Assembly (NCBI GenBank): GCA_038872535.1
Contig: JAVZJY010000024.1
Span: 1-17,401, forward strand
Direction of reading: 5' to 3'
From: JASEJA01 sp038872535
GTDB taxonomy: Archaea > Thermoproteota > Bathyarchaeia > Bathyarchaeales > Bathycorpusculaceae
DNA length: 17,401 bases
The notes beneath the pieces were generated by a model. It saw nothing but the letters and a program-made list of their open reading frames with translations, did no database searches and was not told the origin of the DNA. Numbering within the stretch: position 1 is the first letter of the stretch; each line of letters opens with the position of its first letter. Shown here piece after piece: positions 6,564 through 13,424 of the stretch. The position numbers and the translations under genes are program-made.

Positions 6564-7944
6564 TGAAGTTTGAGTTGACAGAAGAGCAGTTGGCAATAAA
6601 AAACGCCGTTAAAGAGTTCTGCGAGAAAGAGTTTAAGCCAGAACTTGCCTTGGAACTGGATAAGAAAGAGGAATTTCCCCTTGAACTTTATAGAAAAGCG
6701 GCAAAGCTTGGTTTCACAAGCATGTTTTTCCCGCAAGAGTACGGCGGGCAAGGATGCGGTTTGCTTGAGACATGCTTGGTTATTGAAGAAATGTGTAGGG
6801 CTGATTCTTCGCTTGGCGTGGCTGTCTCCAGTGGAAACTTTGGAAGCGAACTTGTCTTGGCTTATGGGTCAAAAGAGCAGAAGGAAAAGTATCTTCCATC
6901 CATATGCAAAGGTGAAACAATGTCAGCCGCAGCTTTTACGGAGCCAAACGTTAGCGGAAGCGACATAACACGGATGGAGACGACCGCCACAAAATATGGA
7001 AACGAGTGGTGGATAAATGGCACAAAAACCTTCATAACAAACGCTACTCTCGCAGACTTCATGGTTGTTCTAACGCAGACGGACACAAAAGTTAGACCAA
7101 CCTACAGAGGCGAAACCCTTTTTGTCGTAGAAAAAGGCACGCCTGGACTTGAAACAACAAAACTTCATAACAAAATGGGAATAAGATGTTCAGTAACAGG
7201 AGAAGTCGTTTTCAACAACGTCAAAGTGACAGACTGGAACATTGTTGNNNNNNNNNNNNNNNNNNNNNNNNNNNNNNNNNNNNNNNNNNNNNNNNNNNNN
7301 NNNNNNNNNNNNNNNNNNNNNNNNNNNNNNNNNNNNNNNNNNNNNNCTTTGTCGTAGAAAAAGGCACGCCTGGACTTGAAACAACAAAACTTCATAACAA
7401 AATGGGAATAAGATGTTCAGTAACAGGAGAAGTCGTTTTCAACAACGTCAAAGTGACAGACTGGAACATTGTTGGCGAACTAAACAGAGGTTTCTACAGC
7501 TCCATGGAGTTCTTCGACAAAACCCGCGTGGGCGTGGCAGCCCAAGCAGTTGGCATGGCGCAAGGAGCATGGGAAATAGCCTTCAAATATTCCAAACAAA
7601 GGGAAGCCTTCGGACAGCCCATACTCCAACACGAACTAATAGGCTGCGGATTAGCTGAAGCTATGACAAAAATTGAGGCTGCAAGATGGCTCACTTACAG
7701 AGCAGCTTGGCTTGTGGACGTTGGAAAATTAGACCCAATGGCAACAGCCATGGCAAAACACTATGCTAGCCGCGTAGCCATGGAAGTCACAGACTTTGCC
7801 ATTCAAACGCTTGGTGGATATGGGTATTTAGGAGACTATCGGGTTGAAAGGTATCATAGAGATGCAAAGATAACGGAAATTTACGAAGGAACAAGCGAAA
7901 TCCAGAAGCTGACAGTTCTCAAGTATCTGTTGAGAAAGTATTAA
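6563..7944 (+). CDS. Acyl-CoA dehydrogenase (paralogue 2), interrupted by a false scaffold gap
   Basis: Same family as the gene at 4101. The ATG overlaps the upstream stop (TAATG), with GGAAGGGGG just before it. As written the reading frame shifts across the N run at 7248-7346. However, the 127 bases before the run (7121-7247) are repeated exactly at 7348-7474; removing the 227-base offset restores one frame of 384 residues, the same length as its paralogue. Motifs after collapse: a substrate loop TEPNVSGSD, one residue longer than TEPEHGSD in paralogue 1; REAFGQ; LGGYGYLGDYRVERYHRDAKI; and the catalytic Glu in IYEGTSEIQ. It acts with EtfAB in beta-oxidation. Two paralogues probably differ in acyl chain or branch preference (inference). 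It is not a pseudogene; the break is technical. Confidence 0.9.
7121..7247 (+). repeat. Left copy of an assembly-join duplication in acyl-CoA dehydrogenase 2
   Basis: These 127 bases are identical to 7348-7474 on the other side of the N run. They are the two ends of contigs that overlap but were not merged, not a biological repeat. Confidence 0.93.
7248..7346. other. Scaffold gap (99 N)
   Basis: Run of 99 N. Together with the single base 7347, which does not match the corresponding base 7120 in the left copy, it fills exactly 100 positions between two identical 127-base ends. No genuine sequence appears to be missing, since the collapsed gene is in frame and full length. Confidence 0.95.
7348..7474 (+). 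repeat. Right copy of the assembly-join duplication in acyl-CoA dehydrogenase 2
   Basis: Exact copy of 7121-7247. The offset is 227 bases, i.e. 127 overlap plus a 100-base gap, which is why the downstream reading frame appears shifted. Confidence 0.93.
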
Positions 7945-7954
7945 GGAAGCGAAC

Positions 7955-7994
7955 TAAAATAATATATGTGCAGTTGCAAAGGATGGTGTGGTGA
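7955..7994 (+). promoter_or_regulatory. TATA-like box and GGTGA ribosome site before enoyl-CoA hydratase
   Basis: AATAATATATG (7958-7968) is a good archaeal TATA candidate in the 56-base space after the second dehydrogenase. A GTGGTGA ribosome site (about 7988-7994) precedes the TTG start at 8001 by about six bases. A start site about 26 bases after the TATA centre would fall close to the ribosome site, so transcription could equally be read-through. Confidence 0.35.
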
Positions 7995-8000
7995 AAAACT

Positions 8001-8789
8001 TTGAGTAAAGCGTATGAAACAATCAAAATTGAAAGAGAACAAAGTCTATTGTGGATAATACTAAACAGAGCCCATAGATTAAACGCCTTTAACGATGTTC
8101 TAATGGAAGAACTTGCAGACGCCTTAGACATGGCTGAAAAAGACCCATCAATAAGATGTTTAATAATAACAGGTGAAGGTGACAGAGCCTTCAGCGCCGG
8201 CGCAGACGTGACAATGTTTCCAAAGGCTACACCAACAAAGGCTGAGGAATTCTCAAGGTCTGGACAGAAGGTTTTCGGCAAAATAGAAGAAATGTCAAAG
8301 CCAGTCATAGCCGCAATAAACGGATTCGCCCTCGGAGGCGGCTTAGAACTAGCCCTAGCATGCGACTTTAGGATAGCAGCTGAACATGCTGAGCTTGGAA
8401 GCCCAGAGATAGGCTTAGGTTTGATTCCCGGATGGGGCGGAACACAAAGGCTTGTTCGCATTGTAGGTTTGGCAAGGGCGAAGGAGATGGTTATGCTTGG
8501 AGGTAGAATAAAAGCTGAAGAAGCCTTAAGGATAGGGCTTGTCCATAAAGTTGTGCATTACGAAAAGCTCAGAGAAGAAGCGCGAGCGCTGGCAACCAAG
8601 CTTGCTGAAGGTCCGCCGATAGCTATGAAATATGCGAAGCATGCCCTAAACTTTGGAACACAAGTGCCATTAGAGGTCGGATTAAGACTTGAGTCTGGAC
8701 TGATGGGACTAGCATTCTCCACAGAAGACTTGAAAGAGGGCGTAGAAGCCTTCATGTCCCGTAGAAAAGCCGAGTTTAAAGGCAAGTAA
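8001..8789 (+). CDS. Enoyl-CoA hydratase (crotonase family)
   Basis: Adds water to trans-2-enoyl-CoA to give 3-hydroxyacyl-CoA. 262 residues, usual for a stand-alone hydratase, starting at TTG after a GGTGA site. The oxyanion-hole segments AFSAGADV and GFALGGGLELALACD are present. Both glutamates needed for true hydratases are in place: Glu116 (GGGLELA) and Glu136 (SPEIGLGLIPGWGGTQRL). This argues for hydratase over isomerase or other crotonase functions. It lies between the 3-hydroxyacyl-CoA dehydrogenase/dehydrogenase pair and the thiolase, completing the pathway order. It supplies the activity that some archaea carry as a fusion to the dehydrogenase. Confidence 0.95.
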   Translation: MSKAYETIKIEREQSLLWIILNRAHRLNAFNDVLMEELADALDMAEKDPSIRCLIITGEGDRAFSAGADVTMFPKATPTKAEEFSRSGQKVFGKIEEMSKPVIAAINGFALGGGLELALACDFRIAAEHAELGSPEIGLGLIPGWGGTQRLVRIVGLARAKEMVMLGGRIKAEEALRIGLVHKVVHYEKLREEARALATKLAEGPPIAMKYAKHALNFGTQVPLEVGLRLESGLMGLAFSTEDLKEGVEAFMSRRKAEFKGK

Positions 8790-8796
8790 CCCTACC

Positions 8797-8824
8797 GTCT
8801 TTTCTAAACACCACCCTCTTTTCT
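8797..8824 (+). terminator. Two short T-rich tracts between hydratase and thiolase
   Basis: GTCTTTTCT (about 8797-8805) and CCCTCTTTTCT (about 8814-8824) follow the hydratase stop. They may cause partial termination before the thiolase gene, which has its own AT-rich TTTAAACAAATT stretch at 8827-8838. Evidence is base composition and position only. Confidence 0.3.
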
Positions 8825-8854
8825 ATGTTTAAACAAATTAAGAAAGGGATTGAA

Positions 8855-10254
8855 ATGAGAAAAGTAGCTGTAATAGGAGTTGGCAACTCTAAATTCGGAA
8901 ACAGAAGCGACGTGAACGTGGCAGAATTAACCTTTGAAGCTGTGAAGCCTTCCCTAGAAGATGCTGGAATAACCTCAAAAGATGTGGAGTTCGTGGCTTT
9001 AGGCTCTGTTGGCGCCGGAGCATGGTACGAAGAACTGCTTCCAGCCGTTGTGGCAGCCGAATATTGCGGGCTCACAAAAGCGGGTTTGGTTCGATGCGAA
9101 GCGGNNNNNNNNNNNNNNNNNNNNNNNNNNNNNNNNNNNNNNNNNNNNNNNNNNNNNNNNNNNNNNNNNNNNNNNNNNNNNNNNNNNNNNNNNNNNNNNN
9201 NTCAAAAGATGTGGAGTTCGTGGCTTTAGGCTCTGTTGGCGCCGGAGCATGGTACGAAGAACTGCTTCCAGCCGTTGTGGCAGCCGAATATTGCGGGCTC
9301 ACAAAAGCGGGTTTGGTTCGATGCGAAGCGGCATGTGCAAGCGGCAGCGCCGCTTTCCAAGCAGCATATTCCACAATTGCGAGTGGACAAGCAGAAATTG
9401 CCATGGCTTTAGGCGTGGAGAAAATGAGGGAAATCGACACTCCAACTGCTATGGAATGGATTGGGAGAGCAGGATATTACCTATGGGAATTTCATAATTT
9501 TGGACCAACTTTTCCAGCCTATTACGCTTTGCATGCCACTGCGCATATGGCGAAGTTTGGAACCACGGAGGAGGATTTGGCTTTGGTGGCTGTGAAAAAT
9601 CATAAGTATGGTTCAATGAATCCCTTAGCGCATCTTCAGAACAGAATAACAGTTGATGATGTCTTATCTTCAATGGTTATAGCCTCACCATTGAAACTTT
9701 TTGACTGTTGTCCCATGACCGATGGTTCCGCAGCTGTAATTTTGGCTTCAGAGGAAAAAGTCAAAGAGTTAGGCATAGACACTCCAGTTTGGGTGGCGGG
9801 AATTGGTTATTCTTCTGGAACTGCAAACCTTAGCAAAAGATTGGATTATGTTGGTTTGGAAGCCAGCGTCTACGCAGCTCAAATGGCTTATAAAATGGCT
9901 GGAATCACTCCAGAGCAAGTTGAATTCGCAGAAGTTCACGACTGCTTCACAATAGCAGAAATAATGGCTTACGAGGATTTGGGATTTTGCAGCAAAGGCG
10001 AAGGCGCAAAACTCATCCGTGAAGGACAGACGGAAATTGGCGGCAAAATTCCAGTAAACATGGATGGCGGCTTAAAAGCTAAGGGGCATCCCATTGGCAC
10101 GACGGGTTGCTCCATGATTTACGAAGTTACAAAACAACTTCGTGAAGAAGCTGTGGAAAGAGGAAGGCAAGTTCCGCTGAAAAATTACATAGGCTTAGTC
10201 CATAACGTTGGCGGAACTGGGCATTACTGCTACGTTACCATATTAAGGAGATGA
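8855..10254 (+). CDS. Archaeal SCP2-type thiolase (acetyl-CoA acetyltransferase), interrupted by a false scaffold gap
   Basis: Cleaves 3-ketoacyl-CoA with CoA, or runs in reverse. Start ATG 8855 (MRKVAVIGVG) follows AAAGGGA; ATG 8825 would add ten residues before the ribosome site. The frame breaks at the N run 9105-9201, but the flanks 8975-9104 and 9202-9331 are identical and removing the 227-base offset gives 390 residues, the family length. Collapsed numbering: nucleophile Cys85 in ACASG, His286 in VHDCF, His336 in GHPIG, and Cys343 in TTGCS. The retained Cys85 favours a true thiolase over the SCP2-like retro-aldolases that lack it. The last four bases overlap the DUF35 frame, whose proteins form stable complexes with such thiolases. 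No HMG-CoA synthase is beside it, unlike the mevalonate-pathway version of this pair. Confidence 0.92.
8975..9104 (+). repeat. Left copy of an assembly-join duplication in the thiolase
   Basis: These 130 bases are identical to 9202-9331 across the N run. The offset is 227 bases, the same as in the join at 7121-7474. Confidence 0.93.
9105..9201. other. Scaffold gap (97 N)
   Basis: Run of 97 N which, with the three bases 9202-9204, fills 100 positions between identical 127-base ends (8978-9104 and 9205-9331). Collapsing it restores the thiolase frame, so no sequence seems to be lost. Confidence 0.95.
9202..9331 (+). repeat. Right copy of the assembly-join duplication in the thiolase
   Basis: Exact copy of 8975-9104. 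It ends one codon before the catalytic-cysteine segment ACASG, so the unique sequence resumes at the active site. Confidence 0.93.
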
Positions 10255-10259
10255 TGTAT

Positions 10260-10688
10260 ATGTCAAGCATGCCAACAATAAAATCCAGAGAAATAAAAAT
10301 CGTTCAGGAAATACCGATAAGCAAGACGTTAAAGTTTTGGGAAGGCTTGAGAGAAGGGAAAGTTTACGCAACAAAATGCAAAAAATGTGGAAAAGTGTAC
10401 TTTCCACCAGCGGTTGACTGCCCAGAGTGTTTATATTCGGAAATGGATTGGATTGAACTAAGCAGCGAAGCAGAAATTGAAACTTTCACGCATGTTGTTG
10501 TCAGACCTACAACGTTTCAGCAGTATAAGCCTTACACTGTGGCAATTGGCAAACTTAAAGAAGGCGTGCGAGTTCTAGCGTGGCTGACAGGCTTTAAATT
10601 GTCACAAATTAGTGTTGGAATGAAAGTTAAGCTTGTGGCAAAGATTTCGCCGGAAGGCTATGCCACATACGAATTTGTTCCGCCTTAA
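10260..10688 (+). CDS. DUF35 zinc-ribbon/OB-fold protein, thiolase partner
   Basis: 142 residues from the chosen ATG 10260, which has AAGGAG (10245-10250) nine bases upstream. ATG 10251 is in frame and overlaps the thiolase stop as ATGA, but the ribosome site would then touch the start codon. The N-terminal helix (LKFWEGLREGK) leads into a rubredoxin-like zinc ribbon CKKC...CPEC (about residues 39-56), then an OB-fold (TFTHVVVRP to the GYATYEFV end). In archaeal acetoacetyl-CoA thiolase/HMG-CoA synthase complexes this family bridges the enzymes and shares the CoA site; with SCP2-type aldolases it shapes the acyl-CoA pocket. Here it is coupled only to the thiolase, so it most likely stabilises that enzyme or passes substrate to it (inference). 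Confidence 0.88.
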   Translation: MSSMPTIKSREIKIVQEIPISKTLKFWEGLREGKVYATKCKKCGKVYFPPAVDCPECLYSEMDWIELSSEAEIETFTHVVVRPTTFQQYKPYTVAIGKLKEGVRVLAWLTGFKLSQISVGMKVKLVAKISPEGYATYEFVPP

Positions 10689-10697
10689 AATGTGTTT

Positions 10698-11501
10698 CTA
10701 TTTCCACTTTTTTATCCAATTCAAAGTTTCAGTTATAACCGTCTCTTCTTTTCCACTATAAATGTGGTCACCGCCATTAACTATCAAGAAAGTTTTTGGC
10801 TCTTTTGCCAACTCGAAAACTTGGCGGGCTTCTTCAACGCCCACAAGAACGTCAGCATCGCCTATCACAACTAATAAGGGAATAGCGCTTAGTTTTTTTA
10901 CAGCCTCACATTCATTGAGCCTCATAAGTTTCCCTCTAACATTTTTTGGGCGTAACTTTATTCCAAAAACTTCCAGTTTAAACAATTTGGAAGTGTCAAA
11001 GAGCTTATCAATCCAAGAGAAAAACATGAACCAATATAAGCCGCTTTTTCCTCTTGTGCGAGTAATGAATTTTCTAACATTATAATCATGATTGTTTGGC
11101 GTGGACCACAAAATGAGCCCCTTAATGCGTTTATCATTTTGGACAGAATAGAGCGAAACTGCGCCGCCTAAACTGTGACCTAAAACAAAAATCTTGTCAG
11201 GAATAACCTCCATTCGTGAGGCTAAATAGTTAAGGGCACATTTGACGTCTTTTTGTTCGCCAAAGCCATAGTCAAAATTTCCAAGGCTTTTTCCAACTCC
11301 TCTAAAGTCGAAGAGCAAGGCCACAAAACCGTTTTCGCATGCCTTTTTTGCTAATTTTTGATAAATTTTGATGGCGTGAAAGCCGTGGGCGTTCATGCCG
11401 TGGCAGATGAGCAGGGCTGGTGCTGGAACATGGTCTGGAATGTGTAGTTCGCCATAAAGTCGCAAGTTTTCACAGTTAATCCAAACTGTTTCTGTCTTCA
11501 A
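10698..11501 (-). CDS. Alpha/beta hydrolase (serine esterase/thioesterase-like)
   Basis: 267 residues, soluble, no signal peptide. Alpha/beta-hydrolase order: oxyanion region LLICHGMNAHGF (31-42), DFRGVGKS (65-72), nucleophile elbow GHSLGG with Ser110, acid Asp217 in GDADVLV, and His246 in GGDHIYSG. A cap-like insertion with aromatic WFMFFSWI lies at about 157-164. Start is TTG 11501 with GGGG about seven bases upstream. It reads towards the DUF35 gene and ends nine bases from it, and it is divergent from the acyl-CoA ligase across 64 bases that probably hold promoters for both. Its place among fatty-acid genes suggests a lipid ester or acyl-CoA substrate, which is inference; the family is too broad to name one. 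Confidence 0.88.
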   Translation of the reverse strand: MKTETVWINCENLRLYGELHIPDHVPAPALLICHGMNAHGFHAIKIYQKLAKKACENGFVALLFDFRGVGKSLGNFDYGFGEQKDVKCALNYLASRMEVIPDKIFVLGHSLGGAVSLYSVQNDKRIKGLILWSTPNNHDYNVRKFITRTRGKSGLYWFMFFSWIDKLFDTSKLFKLEVFGIKLRPKNVRGKLMRLNECEAVKKLSAIPLLVVIGDADVLVGVEEARQVFELAKEPKTFLIVNGGDHIYSGKEETVITETLNWIKKWK

Positions 11502-11565
11502 AGATTGACCCCATTGTAGAAAGTATTATTACCCCATCACTTCTAATATTTAAGATTAGGGTTGA

Positions 11566-13308
11566 ATGATGTGTCCCAAAAGGAGAAAAGTGAAAGAAGA
11601 AAAAATTGAGAAGAAGGAAGCGCTCGAAAAACCATGGTACAAGTTTTGGCCTGAAGGTGTTCCTAAACACATAGATTATCCTGAAATTCCACTCTTCCAA
11701 TTTCTAAAAGACACGGCGGGAAAATATCCCGACAAAACAGCAATAATCTATTTTGACAGAAAAATCACCTATAAGGAGTTGGACACGCTTACAGACAAGT
11801 TTGCAACAGCCCTCACAGATTTCGGCTTGAAAAAGGGCGATAAAGTTGCAATTTTCTTGCCAAATATTCCTCAATTCATAATGGCATATTATGGTGCCAT
11901 AAAAACAGGAGCCATTGTAACAGCTATAAGCCCCTTGTATAAAGAGCGGGAAGTTGAACATCAACTTAACGATTCTGAAGCCGGAACCGTAGTTGTTTTA
12001 GACTTGCTCTATCCCATAGTGGAGAAAGTTTGGCAGAAAACAAAACTACAAAGAGTAATTGTGGCAAGCTTGAAAGATTACATGCCCGGAGCCACAGCCT
12101 TTCTAGGTTCTTTGTTGAAAAAGATTCCATCTCAAAAAGTTGAACGCAAACCTAACGTTTACTTCTTTAAAGAACTTGTGGATAAGTATCCTTCAAACCC
12201 GCCGAAGGTGGAGATAAATCCGAAAGAAGATTTGGTGGCGCTGCAGTACACTGGCGGAACCACTGGAACTTCGAAAGGCGCTATGCTCACCCACATGAAC
12301 CTAGTTTCAAACGCCATAATGTGCAAGGCGTGGCTTAAGGATGTAATGGAAGGAGAAGAAACCTTTTTGGCAGTGTTGCCGCTGTTTCACATTTATGGCA
12401 TGACAACAGGCATGAACGCGCCCATATACATAGGTGGAAGAATTGTTTTACTTCCACGCTTTGACGCCGTAAGCACCTTCCAAGCCATACAAAGATATAA
12501 GGTTACAGTTTTCTGTGGAGCACCAACCATGTACGCCATGCTTTTAGCCCATCCAGACCTTGGCAAATACGACTGCACATCAGTGCGTTTCTGCATATCT
12601 GGTTCTGCGCCACTTCCGCCGGAAATTCAGAAAAAATTCATGGAAGTAACCGGCGGCGTCCTTGTGGAAGGTTATGGCTTAACTGAATCCTCGCCTGTTA
12701 CCCACTGCAACCCACTGGACAAGTCAATGAAAACTGTAAAGGTTGGCTCAATAGGCATTCCTTGGCCTGACACAGACGCAAAAATAATGGACGCTGAAAC
12801 AGGCGAAAAAGAGCTTGCACATGGAGAAACGGGCGAACTTGTTGTAAAGGGACCGCAAGTCATGAAGGGTTATTGGAAAATGCCTGAAGAAACAGCTCAA
12901 GTTTTGAGGGACGGTTGGCTTTACACTGGTGACATTGGAAAGATGGATGAAGACGGCTACTTTTACATTACAGACCGCAAAAAAGACCTAATCAAATATA
13001 AGGGCTACAGTGTTTACCCCAGAGAATTGGAAGATGTTTTATATGAGCACCCAGCCGTGAAACTTTGCGGTGTGATAGGCAAACCAGACCCTGTTGCGGG
13101 TGAGATTCCAAAGGCTTTTGTTGTTTTAAAGGAAGGAATGACAGCAACGGAGAAGGAAATCATGGATTTCGTGAATGAGAAGGTGGCGCCTTACAAGGCA
13201 ATAAGGGAAGTTGAGTTCCGCAAAGAACTGCCCATGACAATGGTTGGCAAAGTCTTAAGAAGAGTGCTTCAAGAAGAAGAACGCAAAAAGGCAGAGGCAA
13301 AAACCTAA
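11566..13308 (+). CDS. Long-chain acyl-CoA ligase (AMP-forming)
   Basis: Activates fatty acids to acyl-CoA using ATP, the entry step for the beta-oxidation genes upstream. 580 residues from ATG 11566. Adenylate-forming motifs in order: YTGGTTGTSKGAM (P-loop, about 226-238), GYGLTESSPV (about 369-378), YTGDIGKMDEDGY (about 451-463), the hinge DRKKDLIKYKGYSVYPRELE (about 466-485), and the C-terminal lysine in MVGKVLRR (about 560). No transmembrane segment or signal peptide is evident. An alternative start is GTG at residue 9 (nt 11590), directly preceded by AAAAGGAGAAAA; starting there removes the odd MMCPKRRK leader and looks like the usual beginning of archaeal homologues. The ATG form would rely on a leaderless transcript from the TATA-like AATATTTAA just upstream. 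A C/T-rich tract follows the stop. Confidence 0.93.
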   Translation: MMCPKRRKVKEEKIEKKEALEKPWYKFWPEGVPKHIDYPEIPLFQFLKDTAGKYPDKTAIIYFDRKITYKELDTLTDKFATALTDFGLKKGDKVAIFLPNIPQFIMAYYGAIKTGAIVTAISPLYKEREVEHQLNDSEAGTVVVLDLLYPIVEKVWQKTKLQRVIVASLKDYMPGATAFLGSLLKKIPSQKVERKPNVYFFKELVDKYPSNPPKVEINPKEDLVALQYTGGTTGTSKGAMLTHMNLVSNAIMCKAWLKDVMEGEETFLAVLPLFHIYGMTTGMNAPIYIGGRIVLLPRFDAVSTFQAIQRYKVTVFCGAPTMYAMLLAHPDLGKYDCTSVRFCISGSAPLPPEIQKKFMEVTGGVLVEGYGLTESSPVTHCNPLDKSMKTVKVGSIGIPWPDTDAKIMDAETGEKELAHGETGELVVKGPQVMKGYWKMPEETAQVLRDGWLYTGDIGKMDEDGYFYITDRKKDLIKYKGYSVYPRELEDVLYEHPAVKLCGVIGKPDPVAGEIPKAFVVLKEGMTATEKEIMDFVNEKVAPYKAIREVEFRKELPMTMVGKVLRRVLQEEERKKAEAKT

Positions 13309-13326
13309 ACCTCCCCTTTTCATTCA
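13309..13326 (+). terminator. Pyrimidine/T tract after the acyl-CoA ligase
   Basis: CCTCCCCTTTTCATTC follows the stop within a few bases, and the ~115-base spacer to hypF has its own promoter-like TATA. Weak evidence based on composition and position. Confidence 0.3.
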
Positions 13327-13380
13327 TCCGCCAAATATTTTCATTTCTCATGTTAAAACTAAGTTTCCTAAACATTTTCA

Positions 13381-13412
13381 CATATATAGAAGAGAGACAC
13401 CCGTCTAAAATG
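13381..13412 (+). promoter_or_regulatory. Probable archaeal promoter of the hypF-hypC-hypD operon
   Basis: ATATATAGA (about 13382-13390) is the clearest TATA box in the window. A start site about 26 bases further on would fall near 13411, leaving a 14-base leader with GAGAG before the TTG start at 13425. It separates the hydrogenase-maturation genes from the fatty-acid genes as a distinct transcription unit. Confidence 0.5.
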
Positions 13413-13424
13413 AGAGATGCATAA

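Noticed and set aside
7121..7474. Biological tandem repeat or domain duplication inside acyl-CoA dehydrogenase 2
   Set aside because: The copies are identical to the base, separated only by N, and collapsing them restores a normal-length enzyme. The same 227-base geometry recurs in the thiolase.
6563..7944. Two separate truncated acyl-CoA dehydrogenase genes or a pseudogene
   Set aside because: The frame change is explained by the 227-base artefact; the collapsed 384-residue protein has all family motifs.
8825..8854. ATG 8825 as the thiolase start
   Set aside because: The extra ten residues cover the AAAGGGA ribosome site and do not resemble thiolase N-termini, which begin at MRKVAVIGVG.
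13410..13424. ATG 13410 as the hypF start
   Set aside because: It meets a stop (TAA) within a few codons and is out of frame with HypF; the TTG at 13425 gives the conserved N-terminus.
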